A stretch of 64,000 bases of DNA, taken from NCBI RefSeq assembly GCF_001679645.1, contig NZ_LRUN01000037.1, positions 62,001 through 126,000 on the forward strand, read 5' to 3'. Positions 27,953 to 37,243 of this stretch are shown here, piece by piece (the first letter of the stretch is position 1; each line of letters starts with the position of its first letter). The translations under genes and the position numbers were made by a program. Source of the stretch: Pseudomonas bananamidigenes (GTDB taxonomy: Bacteria > Pseudomonadota > Gammaproteobacteria > Pseudomonadales > Pseudomonadaceae). The notes under the pieces were generated by a model. The model was not told the origin of the DNA, ran no database searches, and saw nothing but the letters and a program-made list of their open reading frames with translations.

Positions 27953-29302
27953 ATGCACATTCATATTCTGGGTATCTGCGGGACTTTCATGGGTTCGATG
28001 GCGGTTCTGGCCAAAGAGCTGGGCCATCATGTGACGGGCTCCGATGCCAACGTCTATCCGCCGATGAGCACTCAGCTTGAAGCCCAGGGCATCGAACTGA
28101 CCCAGGGTTATGACCCGGCCCAGCTCGATCCGGCACCGGATCTGGTGGTGATCGGCAACGCCATGTCCCGGGGCAATCCGGCAGTGGAATATGTGCTGAA
28201 CAAAGGCCTGCCGTACGTTTCCGGTCCGCAATGGCTGGCCGACCATGTGCTGCAAGATCGCTGGGTGCTGGCGGTTGCCGGTACGCACGGCAAGACCACC
28301 ACCAGCAGCATGCTCGCTTGGGTGCTGGAGCACGCCGGCATGAGCCCGGGTTTCCTGATCGGCGGTGTGCCGCAGAACTTCTCGGTGTCGGCACGTCTGG
28401 GCGGCACGCCGTTCTTCGTGATCGAGGCCGACGAGTACGACAGCGCGTTCTTCGACAAGCGTTCGAAGTTCGTCCACTACCGTCCGCGCACCGCGATCCT
28501 CAATAACCTTGAGTTCGATCACGCGGACATTTTCCCCGATCTGCCGGCCATCGAGCGGCAGTTCCACCACTTGGTGCGCACGATTCCGAGCGAAGGTCTG
28601 GTGATCCATCCGACCACTGAACCGGCCTTGCAGCGCGTGATCGAGATGGGCTGCTGGACGCCTGTGCAGACCACAGGTGCCGGCGGCCAGTGGCAGGTCA
28701 AGTTGCTGAAAGAAGATGGCTCGGCGTTCGAGGTGATGTTTGAAGGCGAGTCCCAAGGTGTGGTCGAGTGGGAATTGACCGGTCAGCACAACGTTGCCAA
28801 TGCCCTGGCCACTCTGGCCGCCGCACGTCACGTCGGTGTCGTGCCATCCATGGGCATTGCCGGGTTGAGCAGCTTCAAGAGCGTCAAACGCCGGATGGAG
28901 ATAGTCGCGCAAGTGCGCGGCATCACCATCTATGATGACTTCGCCCACCACCCGACCGCGATTGCTACCACCCTCGATGGCTTGCGCAAACGCATCGGTG
29001 ATGCACCGCTGATCGCGATCATCGAGCCGCGCTCCAACTCCATGAAGCTCGGCGCTCACCGTGACGGCCTGCCGGACAGCGTGGTGGATGCCGATCAGGT
29101 GATCTGGTACGCCCCGGCCAACCTCGGCTGGGACCTGGCGGGCACTGCCGCGCTGTGCACCGTGCCGTCGATTGTCAGCGATTCGCTGGAAGGCATCATC
29201 GAACGCGTGAAGAGCCAGGCCCAGCCCGGCACCCACGTAGTGATAATGAGCAACGGCGGTTTCGGCGGACTGCACGGCAAACTTGCCGAGGCGCTGAAAT
29301 GA
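27953..29302 (+). CDS. mpl: UDP-N-acetylmuramate:L-alanyl-gamma-D-glutamyl-meso-diaminopimelate ligase
   Basis: A 449-residue Mur-ligase relative that attaches recycled murein tripeptide to UDP-MurNAc, feeding peptidoglycan recycling. ATG 27953 follows a GAGGT Shine-Dalgarno; [20 protein letters not shown] is the dinucleotide-fold N-terminus, [16 protein letters not shown] the ATP P-loop (near residue 108), [16 protein letters not shown] the Mg-binding region, and [15 protein letters not shown] the C-terminal motif. Overlaps ubiX by four bases. Cytoplasmic. Confidence 0.96.
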   Translation: MHIHILGICGTFMGSMAVLAKELGHHVTGSDANVYPPMSTQLEAQGIELTQGYDPAQLDPAPDLVVIGNAMSRGNPAVEYVLNKGLPYVSGPQWLADHVLQDRWVLAVAGTHGKTTTSSMLAWVLEHAGMSPGFLIGGVPQNFSVSARLGGTPFFVIEADEYDSAFFDKRSKFVHYRPRTAILNNLEFDHADIFPDLPAIERQFHHLVRTIPSEGLVIHPTTEPALQRVIEMGCWTPVQTTGAGGQWQVKLLKEDGSAFEVMFEGESQGVVEWELTGQHNVANALATLAAARHVGVVPSMGIAGLSSFKSVKRRMEIVAQVRGITIYDDFAHHPTAIATTLDGLRKRIGDAPLIAIIEPRSNSMKLGAHRDGLPDSVVDADQVIWYAPANLGWDLAGTAALCTVPSIVSDSLEGIIERVKSQAQPGTHVVIMSNGGFGGLHGKLAEALK

Positions 29303-29946
29303 ACACTCGCTTTCAGGACGGCGGCCCGGAACGCATCACACTGGCGATGACCGGCGCGTCCGGCGCCCAGTACGGCCTGCGCCTGCTGGATTGTCTGGTG
29401 CGCGAGGATCGGGAGGTGCATTTCCTGATCTCCAAGGCCGCGCAACTGGTGATGGCCACCGAGACGGATGTGACGCTGCCGGCCAAACCGCAATCGATGC
29501 AGGCATTCCTGACCGAATACACCGGTGCCGCCGCCGGGCAGATCCGGGTGTATGGCAAGGAAGACTGGATGTCGCCGGTGGCCTCGGGCTCCGGGGCGCC
29601 GGCGGCGATGGTGGTGGTGCCATGTTCGACCGGCACCTTGTCGGCCATCGCCACCGGCGCCTGCAACAACCTGATTGAACGCGCGGCGGACGTGACGCTG
29701 AAGGAGCGCCGCCAGTTGATTCTGGTGCCGCGCGAAGCGCCGTATTCGAGCATTCACCTGGAGCACATGCTCAAGCTGTCGAACATGGGCGTGACCATCC
29801 TGCCTGCTTCGCCGGGCTTCTATCACCAGCCGCAGACCATCGATGACCTGATCGATTTCGTGGTGGCACGGATTCTCAATCTGCTGGGCATCCCCCAGGA
29901 CATGCTGCCGCGCTGGGGCGAGCACCATCTGAGCAGTGATGAATAA
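29299..29946 (+). CDS. ubiX: Flavin prenyltransferase UbiX
   Basis: A 215-residue flavoprotein that prenylates FMN to make the cofactor for UbiD, needed in ubiquinone biosynthesis. Features: the N-terminal [16 protein letters not shown] flavin-binding loop (about residues 16-31), [32 protein letters not shown] in parts, and the C-terminal [21 protein letters not shown]. The ATG overlaps the mpl stop (ATGA), so the two are translated together, as in P. aeruginosa PA4020-PA4019. Confidence 0.95.
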   Translation: MNTRFQDGGPERITLAMTGASGAQYGLRLLDCLVREDREVHFLISKAAQLVMATETDVTLPAKPQSMQAFLTEYTGAAAGQIRVYGKEDWMSPVASGSGAPAAMVVVPCSTGTLSAIATGACNNLIERAADVTLKERRQLILVPREAPYSSIHLEHMLKLSNMGVTILPASPGFYHQPQTIDDLIDFVVARILNLLGIPQDMLPRWGEHHLSSDE

Positions 29947-30223
29947 GCTGCTGGCGATCCTGCTGATGTTGCAATTGACCGGCTGTGCCACGGCCCGAAC
30001 GCTCGATGCCGCCAAACCCGGCGCGCCGGTGGTGTATTCCGGCACGCGACTGGATTTGTATGCGATGCATGGCGGCTGTTGCGCGATGGATCGGTTCGGC
30101 GCCGAGGCGCCGAGCTATCCCGGCGTGGATCTGCCGGCCAGTGCGTTGCTCGATACTCTGTTGTTGCCGTTGTCGCTGCTCACCGTGATTGGCGTGGGGT
30201 TCCAGGCGACTGGAGGGTTGTGA
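29939..30223 (+). CDS. YceK/YidQ-family lipoprotein
   Basis: A 94-residue lipoprotein starting within the end of ubiX (8-base overlap; ATG 29939). The signal [16 protein letters not shown] has lipobox LTGC, acylated at Cys16. The mature part shows the DUF1375/YceK pattern: [43 protein letters not shown]. Function unknown. Follows ubiX in the same operon. Confidence 0.85.
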   Translation: MNKLLAILLMLQLTGCATARTLDAAKPGAPVVYSGTRLDLYAMHGGCCAMDRFGAEAPSYPGVDLPASALLDTLLLPLSLLTVIGVGFQATGGL

Positions 30224-30224
30224 A

Positions 30225-30261
30225 GCCTCCGGCCCGCCAGACTGCCGGCTCATGATTTTTT
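30225..30261 (+). terminator. Candidate terminator at the end of mpl-ubiX-lipoprotein
   Basis: AGCC...CCGGC and GCCGG(CT) arms between 30224 and 30250 are followed by CATGATTTTTTC. The stem is imperfect, but the T-run and its place between convergent genes make termination likely. Confidence 0.45.
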
Positions 30262-32814
30262 CTACAACGTAATGGTTTCGACGGGAAAGGTGATGTCGGT
30301 GGAAAAGATGTCGTTTCCTGGCGGCCATTCCATCACCCGTTTCCCGGCCGTTGCCACCTCATCGATCAAGGCGTCGTATTCATCCCGGTTCAGGACTTCG
30401 ACTGCCAGGTCTTGGCTTCTTGCTCGTGCCTGCGTGTACAGGTCGTCCACGGTGGCTGCACGCGTCATGGCCGAGTTGACCAGCCAGATACGCCTTGAGC
30501 TGAACCCGGCGGGCTGCATCGAAACGTGTCCCTCCAGCTTCATGGCAGGAAACAAAGTGCTGTCATCTGCAGAACGCAGGTTGACCCGCGCTGCGTTGTA
30601 GATGCGGTTGTCCGAACCCGGGACCACCTCGACATTACGGGTATCGATCAGGTAGCAAAACAGGAGGCGTGGAGAGTGGGGGCTGGAAGTGACGTCATTG
30701 ATCCGGGTGGGTTCCTGGCGTGTCAGTGATTCCCTCGGTCGGGCGCTGGAGGCAGCAGGCATTGTATTGAACTGACCGATGAAACCCATCGCAGTCTTGA
30801 GACTGAACAGTGCACTCACGGCAGTTGCACTCGTGGAACCCTCGAGTGACAAGGGCTGTGGAATCATTGCACCTGCGCGGGCGAATTCAAACGGTGTCCG
30901 CTCATCCACTTTGAATACGGCAGGAATGTCATCTCTGTACAGATAATTATGTTTGTTGCGTTTGTAGCCACAGCGCTCCAGCAACTGCCGAAAGAACGGA
31001 GGTGTCAGACTGGCCTGCAGCAGGCTTGAGCCTCCACCCTGACGCCTCAACCTGATGATCTCGGCATGGATTTCCGACAGGTACGGCTCGAATTGTTCAA
31101 ATCTGGTCACCACCAGTGTGCGAGCCTGGTGTGACTTGACCCAGGTTGGTACTTCATCGCCGATCAGGTTGTTGAATTGCCCGGTTGGCGATATTTCCTG
31201 ACTGAGGCGTGTCAATTGCTCGATGGAAAGATTGTAGGGCTGGAATCGGGCAATCACTTGCTCCTGTGTTTGAAGCGGTGAATGCGGATTTGTCCACAGT
31301 CGCAAGTAGTCGATCAACTGCTCCCTGAGTGATGGATATTCCCGGGGTTTGACCCAGTCTGGCGCGATCCCCTTGATCGCAACATCCCGACGAAAGCGCA
31401 CGATGTCGTTCCCTTCGATTCTGTACAGGTTCCAGATATCGATGTCTCGCCAATAAGGGCGAAATATCTTGTTATTGGCCGTATATCTGGCTGGCGTGAC
31501 AATTTTCAGAGTGGTGCCGTCGTAAAACGCGGCCTGCGTCAGCGGGCCGTGACGGTCACTCAGACCGGGTTTGCGCTGCAACCGGACATACCCGTGAAAA
31601 TCCGTCTGGCCGTGATCCCAGGTGTAATAGGTCTGATGGCCATAGGGTGCGACGTCTGTTGTCCCGGACGTGTCGACTGTTTCCAGGCGTGGCGAATGCG
31701 TTGGGGAGTCGGGTGTTTCACCTTGCAGAGGAACGTGGGTGCGTTCACCTGCATCCTCGGCGGATGTGGTGTCTTGACGGTTCAGAGGACGACCGGACCT
31801 TTCGCGTTCCAGCCCCCAGCTTTGCCAACGGTTCAACTCTGCGTCCAGATAGACCTTCTGCTGTCGTTGCGTCCGGACTCTGGCCCATAAGGGTCTTTTG
31901 CCGAGGTTGTGTGCCTCGGTGCGAAAGCGGGTGATGTCTGCACCCTGAAGACCGTAGAGATCCCAGATGTCGTGATCCGTCCACCCAGGCAACAGATCTG
32001 CAGGCTGATCGACATGAGTGGCGGAAGGCTCGACTCTGACGAACGATCCATTGTCGTCCTTGAAGGCGTGAAGCAGCTCGGGACCGACGGCGCTGCTCCG
32101 TCCCCTTATGCGATGCATGATCGTGTAGCCATGATGGTGGGTGACGGCTTTGTTCCACACGTAATGCTGGAGGTCTACGTACGCGACATTCGAGCCTGGA
32201 GATGTCTGAGACGGCTGCGCGGCTTGCGACGAGTGTGTCTGGACCGGCATGTTGCCGGTGGTGGTCGGTTGTCCGGATATCGCCAGTGAAACCGAGGGAC
32301 GGGGGGCGTCCGGTTCACGGACCCGCCAGGAATGGCTGTCGGAATCGAAATCCAGGGCCGGACCTGACGGTTGTGCTTCCTGGGGCAATTTCGCCCGGTA
32401 GGTTCCGATGCTGTCGTCCCATCCCACCATCACCGTGGTGGTTGTGGTGTATTGCACTTCGGCATAAATGCGCCCTCTGTGAACTCGCAGCCCTTCAGCA
32501 TTGGCGTCGGGCAAACGCGTCTGGACCTGTGGCGGCAGTTCATAGTCGCGTATGGGGGCGGCGGGGCGAGGGTTACGGGATGAACTTGTCTCCCTTTCCA
32601 CGGGAGTGGGCACGAGGTCGTGGAGGTAAATCGTGGGCAACGTCGCGCTCGAGGGCTGTGTTGTCGACGACGGTGAGTCGGATTGCCGAACGCTCGGTCC
32701 ATCGGCTCGAATGAGCCCAGGAAGCTCGATGCGCGGAGTCGATGGCGGTAGCGGGGGCTCGAGGGGCGTGGGGGAGGTGCCAGGTTTTTTCGGTGTCGGA
32801 TTTCTGGGTGCCAT
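30262..32814 (-). CDS. Large ADP-ribosyltransferase-toxin-like protein (enterotoxin-A-like C-terminus, partly degenerate)
   Basis: 850 residues from ATG 32814, chosen for the AAAGGA at correct spacing and an N-terminus like its paralogue at 37847-39517. The first ~95 residues are Pro/Ser/Thr-rich without a signal peptide. A DDSIGTYRA...GPAL block (~130-155) matches the paralogue. Two repeats of ~110 residues (~210-315 and ~390-490) share DIW-LY-(x)-G-DI-RFR. The C-terminal ~240 residues align with the paralogue's ADP-ribosyltransferase region: FKVDERTPFEF (~634), YLIDTR (~721), K759-L-E761. Versus cholera toxin, the NAD-binding Arg is Lys and the first Glu of E-x-E is Lys, so activity is doubtful. 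More A+T-rich than its neighbours. Confidence 0.7.
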   Translation of the reverse strand: MAPRNPTPKKPGTSPTPLEPPLPPSTPRIELPGLIRADGPSVRQSDSPSSTTQPSSATLPTIYLHDLVPTPVERETSSSRNPRPAAPIRDYELPPQVQTRLPDANAEGLRVHRGRIYAEVQYTTTTTVMVGWDDSIGTYRAKLPQEAQPSGPALDFDSDSHSWRVREPDAPRPSVSLAISGQPTTTGNMPVQTHSSQAAQPSQTSPGSNVAYVDLQHYVWNKAVTHHHGYTIMHRIRGRSSAVGPELLHAFKDDNGSFVRVEPSATHVDQPADLLPGWTDHDIWDLYGLQGADITRFRTEAHNLGKRPLWARVRTQRQQKVYLDAELNRWQSWGLERERSGRPLNRQDTTSAEDAGERTHVPLQGETPDSPTHSPRLETVDTSGTTDVAPYGHQTYYTWDHGQTDFHGYVRLQRKPGLSDRHGPLTQAAFYDGTTLKIVTPARYTANNKIFRPYWRDIDIWNLYRIEGNDIVRFRRDVAIKGIAPDWVKPREYPSLREQLIDYLRLWTNPHSPLQTQEQVIARFQPYNLSIEQLTRLSQEISPTGQFNNLIGDEVPTWVKSHQARTLVVTRFEQFEPYLSEIHAEIIRLRRQGGGSSLLQASLTPPFFRQLLERCGYKRNKHNYLYRDDIPAVFKVDERTPFEFARAGAMIPQPLSLEGSTSATAVSALFSLKTAMGFIGQFNTMPAASSARPRESLTRQEPTRINDVTSSPHSPRLLFCYLIDTRNVEVVPGSDNRIYNAARVNLRSADDSTLFPAMKLEGHVSMQPAGFSSRRIWLVNSAMTRAATVDDLYTQARARSQDLAVEVLNRDEYDALIDEVATAGKRVMEWPPGNDIFSTDITFPVETITL

Positions 32815-32820
32815 CAGGGG

Positions 32821-32866
32821 TCCTTTCATTGATTGCCTGCCGTAAGGCACGTTATTGATGAAAGGA
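32821..32866 (-). promoter_or_regulatory. Leader inverted repeat covering the Shine-Dalgarno of the 850-residue toxin-like gene
   Basis: TCCTTTCAT (32821-32829, plus strand) and ATGAAAGGA (32858-32866) form 9-bp arms. In the mRNA the 3' arm contains AAAGGA, the ribosome-binding site for the ATG at 32814. A smaller TGCC-TTAC...GGCA hairpin nests in the loop. This layout could hide the ribosome-binding site. Regulation is inferred, not shown. Confidence 0.5.
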
Positions 32867-33004
32867 ATGGTGTGTGTGGTAGATAGTTACGACGCGGTTG
32901 GCGAATCGAATCGGCTTATGGTGTCGGACGGTTCAACACAGGGTTCTCGGACTTGATCGGAAAATCACGGTCTGGACCTGTGTCGAACCGCTTGATGTGC
33001 GAAC

Positions 33005-33646
33005 TCACTTGCCGAGTTTGCGTAGCTCATCCGACTCGACGATCCGCACGCCGTCCTGTTCTTCCAGCGCCAGGCGCCACATGGCCCGGGCCAGCTGGCA
33101 GGCTTCGATGCCACGGTACTTGCCGGGAATCAGTTTCGAGAACGGCGCGGCAAGCTGCTCGCCCAGGCGCGGCTCGCTGCGTTCGCCAAGCAGCAGTGAC
33201 GGCCGGCAGATGGTCAGTTGCGGCCAGTCCTGCGCGCGCAATGCGTGTTCCATCTCGCCCTTGACCCGGTTGTAGAAAATCGAGGACCGGCGATCGGCTC
33301 CGAGGGCGCTGATCACGATCAGGTGCCGTGCCCCCATTTCCCGGGCACGCTTGGCGAACGCCACTACCATGTCCAGATCCACGGCGCGAAACGCCTCTTC
33401 GGAGCCGGCCTGTTTGATGGTGGTGCCGAGGCAGCAGTAGGCGATATCGACACGACCGGCCAGTTGCGGCAGGAAGGTCTGTGGATCGCCGACCGGGTTT
33501 TCCAGATGTGGATGTTCGGCCAGTGGCCGGCGTGAAGGGGCCAGGACACGGGTGATCGTCGGCTCGTTGAGCAAGCGATCGAGCAGGTGCTCACCGGTCA
33601 GCCCGGTGGCGCCGGCAAGCAAGACATGCTGAGGCGTCAAGTACAT
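33005..33646 (-). CDS. NAD(P)-binding Rossmann-fold protein (NmrA/HTATIP2-like)
   Basis: A 213-residue atypical short-chain dehydrogenase-like protein. The dinucleotide loop [18 protein letters not shown] lies at residues ~9-26; later [42 protein letters not shown] (Tyr-x-x-x-Lys as YNRVK) and [15 protein letters not shown] follow the family. Substrate unknown. Homologues occupy the same position in P. aeruginosa (PA4017 region). Preceded by the MORN/caspase gene on the same strand with a 27-base gap. Confidence 0.85.
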   Translation of the reverse strand: MYLTPQHVLLAGATGLTGEHLLDRLLNEPTITRVLAPSRRPLAEHPHLENPVGDPQTFLPQLAGRVDIAYCCLGTTIKQAGSEEAFRAVDLDMVVAFAKRAREMGARHLIVISALGADRRSSIFYNRVKGEMEHALRAQDWPQLTICRPSLLLGERSEPRLGEQLAAPFSKLIPGKYRGIEACQLARAMWRLALEEQDGVRIVESDELRKLGK

Positions 33647-33673
33647 AGTGTCTCTCCCTTGATACTGTTCAGC

Positions 33674-35401
33674 TTAGTTGCTGTTTGTCGCTCCGTCGTT
33701 CAATGCAGCACTTTGCAATGCTTTTCTCGCCTGTTGCTTGCGCAGTAGCTGCCAATGCGAAAGCACGGTTTTCGGTGCCCAGATTTGTGGTTCGGACGCT
33801 TCGAAATTGTCCGCCAGCTCGCGCTCGGCCACGGTGGCCTTGGCCAGTTTGAAGGCTTGCTCCAGGTCGTCTGTCTGATTCAGTGCCTGGGCGAACAGGG
33901 CATCGCCGAAATACGTGAAATTGGCTTCTTCCGAGCAGCCGAACGATACGCGGTCGGCGCGCGAGGCGGTCATGATCAGTGTGCGTTCGTCCTTGAGTGC
34001 CGGAATGAAGCCGCCGGAATAGCACGCCGAAATCACGATGATCTTGTCGCGGTTCTTCAGTGGTGCGAGCACGGTGGCGAGTTCGTCGGCGGGCAGATCG
34101 GCCAGTTCCATGCGCGGCTGGTCGAGGACCAGTTCGTGTTCGGCGGTGCCATGGCTGGTCAGGTAGATGAAGACCAGGTCTTCCGGACCGCTGCGTTCGG
34201 CCAGGGTCTGGGCGGCGCGACGCAGGTTTTCGCGGGTGGCCATCGGCCGGTCGCCGAGGTGGTCGCGATGATTGACCAGGCGGATTTGGCCAACGGCGCC
34301 GAAACGGCTGGTGAGCATGTTGGCCACGTAGTCGGATTCGCGCAGGAACACGCTTTGCTTGCCGTCGCCGCCGAGGGTCAGGGTGTACAGCTCCACTGCC
34401 GGGGTCGAAGCCGGCACATTGGCCAGCGCTTCGTCGAGCAGCCGCCCTTGGGCCAGCAGGCCGAGTTCGAGGGTGTCGGGCAACAATTTGCCGTCGGCGT
34501 CGCGCACACGCTGGCCGTTGATCCAGGTGCCGCTGAGCACGGTGCCGTCGGTGAGCACCAGGGTGCCGCGTCCCGAGTAGCTGTCGCTGTCGAATCCGCC
34601 GATGTAGAAACTGCCATCGGACAGGTTCAGACGACCCTGGCCACTGAAACGCCAGTCGTTGAAGTAGCCGATGTAATGGCTGCCGTCGGCACCGATCAGT
34701 TCGCCCTTGCCGGTCAGCGCGCCTTCCTTGAACTGGCCGAGCCAGACGTCGCCGTCAGCGTTTTCGTAACGGCCCTTGCCGTGCAGTTGATTGTTCTTGA
34801 AGCCGCCGACATAGATGTCGCCGTCGGCGCTGTTGAAGGTGCCGTTGCCTTCGAGCTGGCCATTGATGAAATGGCCGCTGAACTGATTGCCGCTGGCATC
34901 GCCGCGCTGGCCTTCGCCGTTGGGTTTGCCGTGGAGGAACTGGCCCTGATAGGAGCTGCCGTCATCCAGCTCCAGGCGACCGAGCCCGGAATACTGGTCG
35001 TCCTTGAATTCGCCGCGATAGGTCATCGCGTTTTCCTTGAGAGTGCCTTCGCCTTCGCGCCGTCCCTGCTTGAAACCGCCGGTGTAGCTGCCGCCATGAG
35101 TGGTCAGCGTGCCCTGGCCGTCGAACAGGCCCTGCTGGAAGTTGCCGCGATAGACCTCGCCATTGCTGCCGTGCCATTCACCCTGGCCGTGCCACTGTCC
35201 CTTGTCGAAGGTGCCGGCGTACCAACTGCCGTTGGGGTAGTCGACCCGTCCCTGGCCTTGCAGCAGACCGTTGACCAGTTCACCGCGGTAACGTCCGCCA
35301 TCGGGCAGCCGTGCGTCCGGGGGCAACAGCGATTCGCCGTCGCCGCAGGCGGTGAGCATCAGGGTCAGGGCAAGCGGTGCAAGAGCAGCAAGTTGGCGCA
35401 T
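33674..35401 (-). CDS. MORN-repeat lipoprotein with C13/caspase-like peptidase domain
   Basis: A 575-residue lipoprotein: signal MRQLAALAPLALTLMLTAC (lipobox Cys19), eleven MORN repeats of ~23 residues between ~35 and ~292 (Y-x-G-x-F-x-(x)-G-x-x-x-G-x-G pattern, e.g. YRGELVNGLLQGQG and YVGGFKNNQLHGKG), then a C13 (legumain/caspase-clan) domain with the catalytic pair His417 in FIYLTSHGTAEHE and Cys460 in VISACYSGGF. MORN repeats bind lipids or proteins in other systems; the peptidase target is unknown. No prodomain or partner is obvious. Homologous to a conserved Pseudomonas gene (PA4016). Confidence 0.85.
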   Translation of the reverse strand: MRQLAALAPLALTLMLTACGDGESLLPPDARLPDGGRYRGELVNGLLQGQGRVDYPNGSWYAGTFDKGQWHGQGEWHGSNGEVYRGNFQQGLFDGQGTLTTHGGSYTGGFKQGRREGEGTLKENAMTYRGEFKDDQYSGLGRLELDDGSSYQGQFLHGKPNGEGQRGDASGNQFSGHFINGQLEGNGTFNSADGDIYVGGFKNNQLHGKGRYENADGDVWLGQFKEGALTGKGELIGADGSHYIGYFNDWRFSGQGRLNLSDGSFYIGGFDSDSYSGRGTLVLTDGTVLSGTWINGQRVRDADGKLLPDTLELGLLAQGRLLDEALANVPASTPAVELYTLTLGGDGKQSVFLRESDYVANMLTSRFGAVGQIRLVNHRDHLGDRPMATRENLRRAAQTLAERSGPEDLVFIYLTSHGTAEHELVLDQPRMELADLPADELATVLAPLKNRDKIIVISACYSGGFIPALKDERTLIMTASRADRVSFGCSEEANFTYFGDALFAQALNQTDDLEQAFKLAKATVAERELADNFEASEPQIWAPKTVLSHWQLLRKQQARKALQSAALNDGATNSN

Positions 35402-35511
35402 AGCGGGATCCGGGCAATTAGGCGACCGAGTATGCCGCAGCTATGTGACCTTATACAGCCGGCAGAGAGGAGTGGATGCGAAACCGCGTGAGCCGCTTCG
35501 CATCCCGGCAC

Positions 35512-35967
35512 TCAGACGAAACAAAGTGACAGCGGTTCGGCGATGTAGGCCGGTTTGTCCGAGCCTTCGATCTCCAGGGTGGCGGTGGCCTTGAGCAGCC
35601 ACTGGCCGGGTTTCTTCTCGGTCACTTCACCGAGATCGACCTTGAGCCGGACTTTGGAATTGACCTTGACCGGCTGAATGAAACGCACGCTGTCCAGACC
35701 GTAGTTGACCACCATCTTCACGCCTTGCGGCAGGATCAGGATGTCTTCCATCAGTTTGGGAATCAGCGACAGCGACAGGAAACCGTGTGCAATGGTGCTG
35801 CCAAATGGCGTTTGCGCTGCTTTGACCGGATCGACATGGATGAACTGATAATCCCCGGTGGCTTCGGCGAACAGGTTGATGCGTTCCTGATCGATGGTGA
35901 GCCATTCGGAACGTCCGAGTTCCTTGCCGACATAATCTTTGAGCTCTGCAACTGGAACATAGGGCAT
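35512..35967 (-). CDS. MaoC-like (R)-hydratase domain protein
   Basis: 151 residues from the ATG at 35967, preceded by a strong AAGGAG. A hot-dog-fold MaoC/(R)-specific enoyl-CoA hydratase: the catalytic motif Asp/His is visible as FAEATGDYQFIHVDPVKA (D and H typical of D-x-N/x-x-x-H-x-D), followed by FGSTIAHGFLSLSLIPKL and VRFIQPVKVNSKVRLKV. Probably hydrates trans-2-enoyl-CoA in fatty acid or PHA metabolism. Same neighbour order as P. aeruginosa PA4015. Confidence 0.92.
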   Translation of the reverse strand: MPYVPVAELKDYVGKELGRSEWLTIDQERINLFAEATGDYQFIHVDPVKAAQTPFGSTIAHGFLSLSLIPKLMEDILILPQGVKMVVNYGLDSVRFIQPVKVNSKVRLKVDLGEVTEKKPGQWLLKATATLEIEGSDKPAYIAEPLSLCFV

Positions 35968-36160
35968 TGAGACTCTCCTTGGGTTCATCGGTTTTATCGT
36001 TTTTCAGGTGGGGGATTTGCCCGCCCTGCGAACCACTGTAGATCATCATGGCGATTTGCTCAGGTCAACCGACCATGCTTTTGGCGAATGCCGATCCATA
36101 GCGCAGGCGTGCTTATAATGCCGACGACTTGCGGGTTGGAAAGTAAGACGGAGATGACGG

Positions 36161-36523
36161 ATGTTGCTACGCGGCCTGACGTGCCTGGTGCTGTTTCAAT
36201 TGCTCGGCACGGCCCTCAATCATTTGCTGTTGCCGGTGCTGCCGGGGCCGATCATCGGTCTTTTGCTGTTGCTGGCGTTTTTGATCGTGCGCGGTGAAGT
36301 GGGCGAGCCGCTGAACCTGGCCGCCGGCAGTCTGTTGCGTTATCTGCCGTTGCTGCTGGTGCCGCCGGCGGTAGGTGTAATGGTTTATGCCACGGCGATT
36401 GCCGCGGATTTCTGGGCCATCGTCGGCGCGCTGGTGGTCTCGCTGATTCTGTCCATGGCCTTCGCCGGGGTGCTGATGCAACGCTTGGTCAAGCGTCACG
36501 CACCGCACTCGGAGGATTACTGA
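36161..36523 (+). CDS. lrgA: CidA/LrgA-family membrane protein
   Basis: A 120-residue holin-like protein with four hydrophobic segments: LVLFQLLGTALNHLLLPVLPGPIIGLLLLLAFL in pieces, LLRYLPLLLVPPAVGVM and a C-terminal helix before a basic tail RLVKRHAPHSEDY. Starts with GGAG at good spacing. Overlaps the next gene (LrgB type) by one base. Such pairs affect murein hydrolase export and autolysis or small-molecule export. Divergent from the MaoC gene. Corresponds to PA4014. Confidence 0.88.
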   Translation: MLLRGLTCLVLFQLLGTALNHLLLPVLPGPIIGLLLLLAFLIVRGEVGEPLNLAAGSLLRYLPLLLVPPAVGVMVYATAIAADFWAIVGALVVSLILSMAFAGVLMQRLVKRHAPHSEDY

Positions 36524-37239
36524 TGCTGTTCGACTGGCAAGGTGCCTGGGCTTCGGTGATTCACCATCCCCTGTTCGGCATCGGCATCACCCTGGGTGCC
36601 TATCAACTGGTGTTGGCAGCCTTCGAGAAAACCCGCTGGATCTTCCTGCAACCGGTGCTCGTTTCGATGTTGCTGGTGATCGCTGTGCTGGTGGGTTGCG
36701 GTCTGACCTACGCCGAATACCGCAAGAGCACGGAAATCCTCAGCATTCTGCTGGGTCCGGCGACCGTCGCGCTGGCCGTGCCGCTGTATCTGAATCTGCG
36801 GCGCATCCGCCAATTGTTCTGGCCGATTTTTACTACGCTGGTGATAGGCGGGGTGGTCGCCACGGGTATGGGTGTGGCGTTAGGCTGGTGGTTCGGCGCC
36901 GATCACATGATTTTGATGACCATGGCGCCCAAGTCGGTGACTTCGCCCATCGCGATGCTGGTGGCCGAGCAGATTGGCGGTGTCGCGGCGCTGGCGGCGG
37001 TGTTCGTGCTGATCACCGGGGTGATTGGCGCGATCTTCGGCCCGGCGTTGTTGACCCGCCTCGGCGTGCACAGTCCGGAGGCGCGAGGCATGGCGCTGGG
37101 CATGACGGCGCATGCGGTCGGTACGTCGGTGGCGTTGCAGGAAAGCGACGAGTGCGGCGCCTTCGCGGCGCTGGCGATGAGTCTGATGGGCGTGGCCACG
37201 GCGGTCTTCCTGCCGTTGGCGGTGACAATGGTGGTGTAA
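36523..37239 (+). CDS. lrgB: LrgB/CidB-family membrane protein
   Basis: A 238-residue multi-pass protein of the LrgB family (PF04172-type): FGIGITLGAYQLVLAAFEKTRW, LLGPATVALAVPLYLNLRRIRQLFWPI, the conserved MMTMAPKSVTSPIAMLVAEQIGG segment, and LGMTAHAVGTSVALQESDECGAFAALAMSLMG. Coupled to lrgA by a TGATG overlap. Role: partner of the holin-like LrgA in controlling autolysis or metabolite transport. Confidence 0.92.
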   Translation: MLFDWQGAWASVIHHPLFGIGITLGAYQLVLAAFEKTRWIFLQPVLVSMLLVIAVLVGCGLTYAEYRKSTEILSILLGPATVALAVPLYLNLRRIRQLFWPIFTTLVIGGVVATGMGVALGWWFGADHMILMTMAPKSVTSPIAMLVAEQIGGVAALAAVFVLITGVIGAIFGPALLTRLGVHSPEARGMALGMTAHAVGTSVALQESDECGAFAALAMSLMGVATAVFLPLAVTMVV

Positions 37240-37243
37240 GGAA

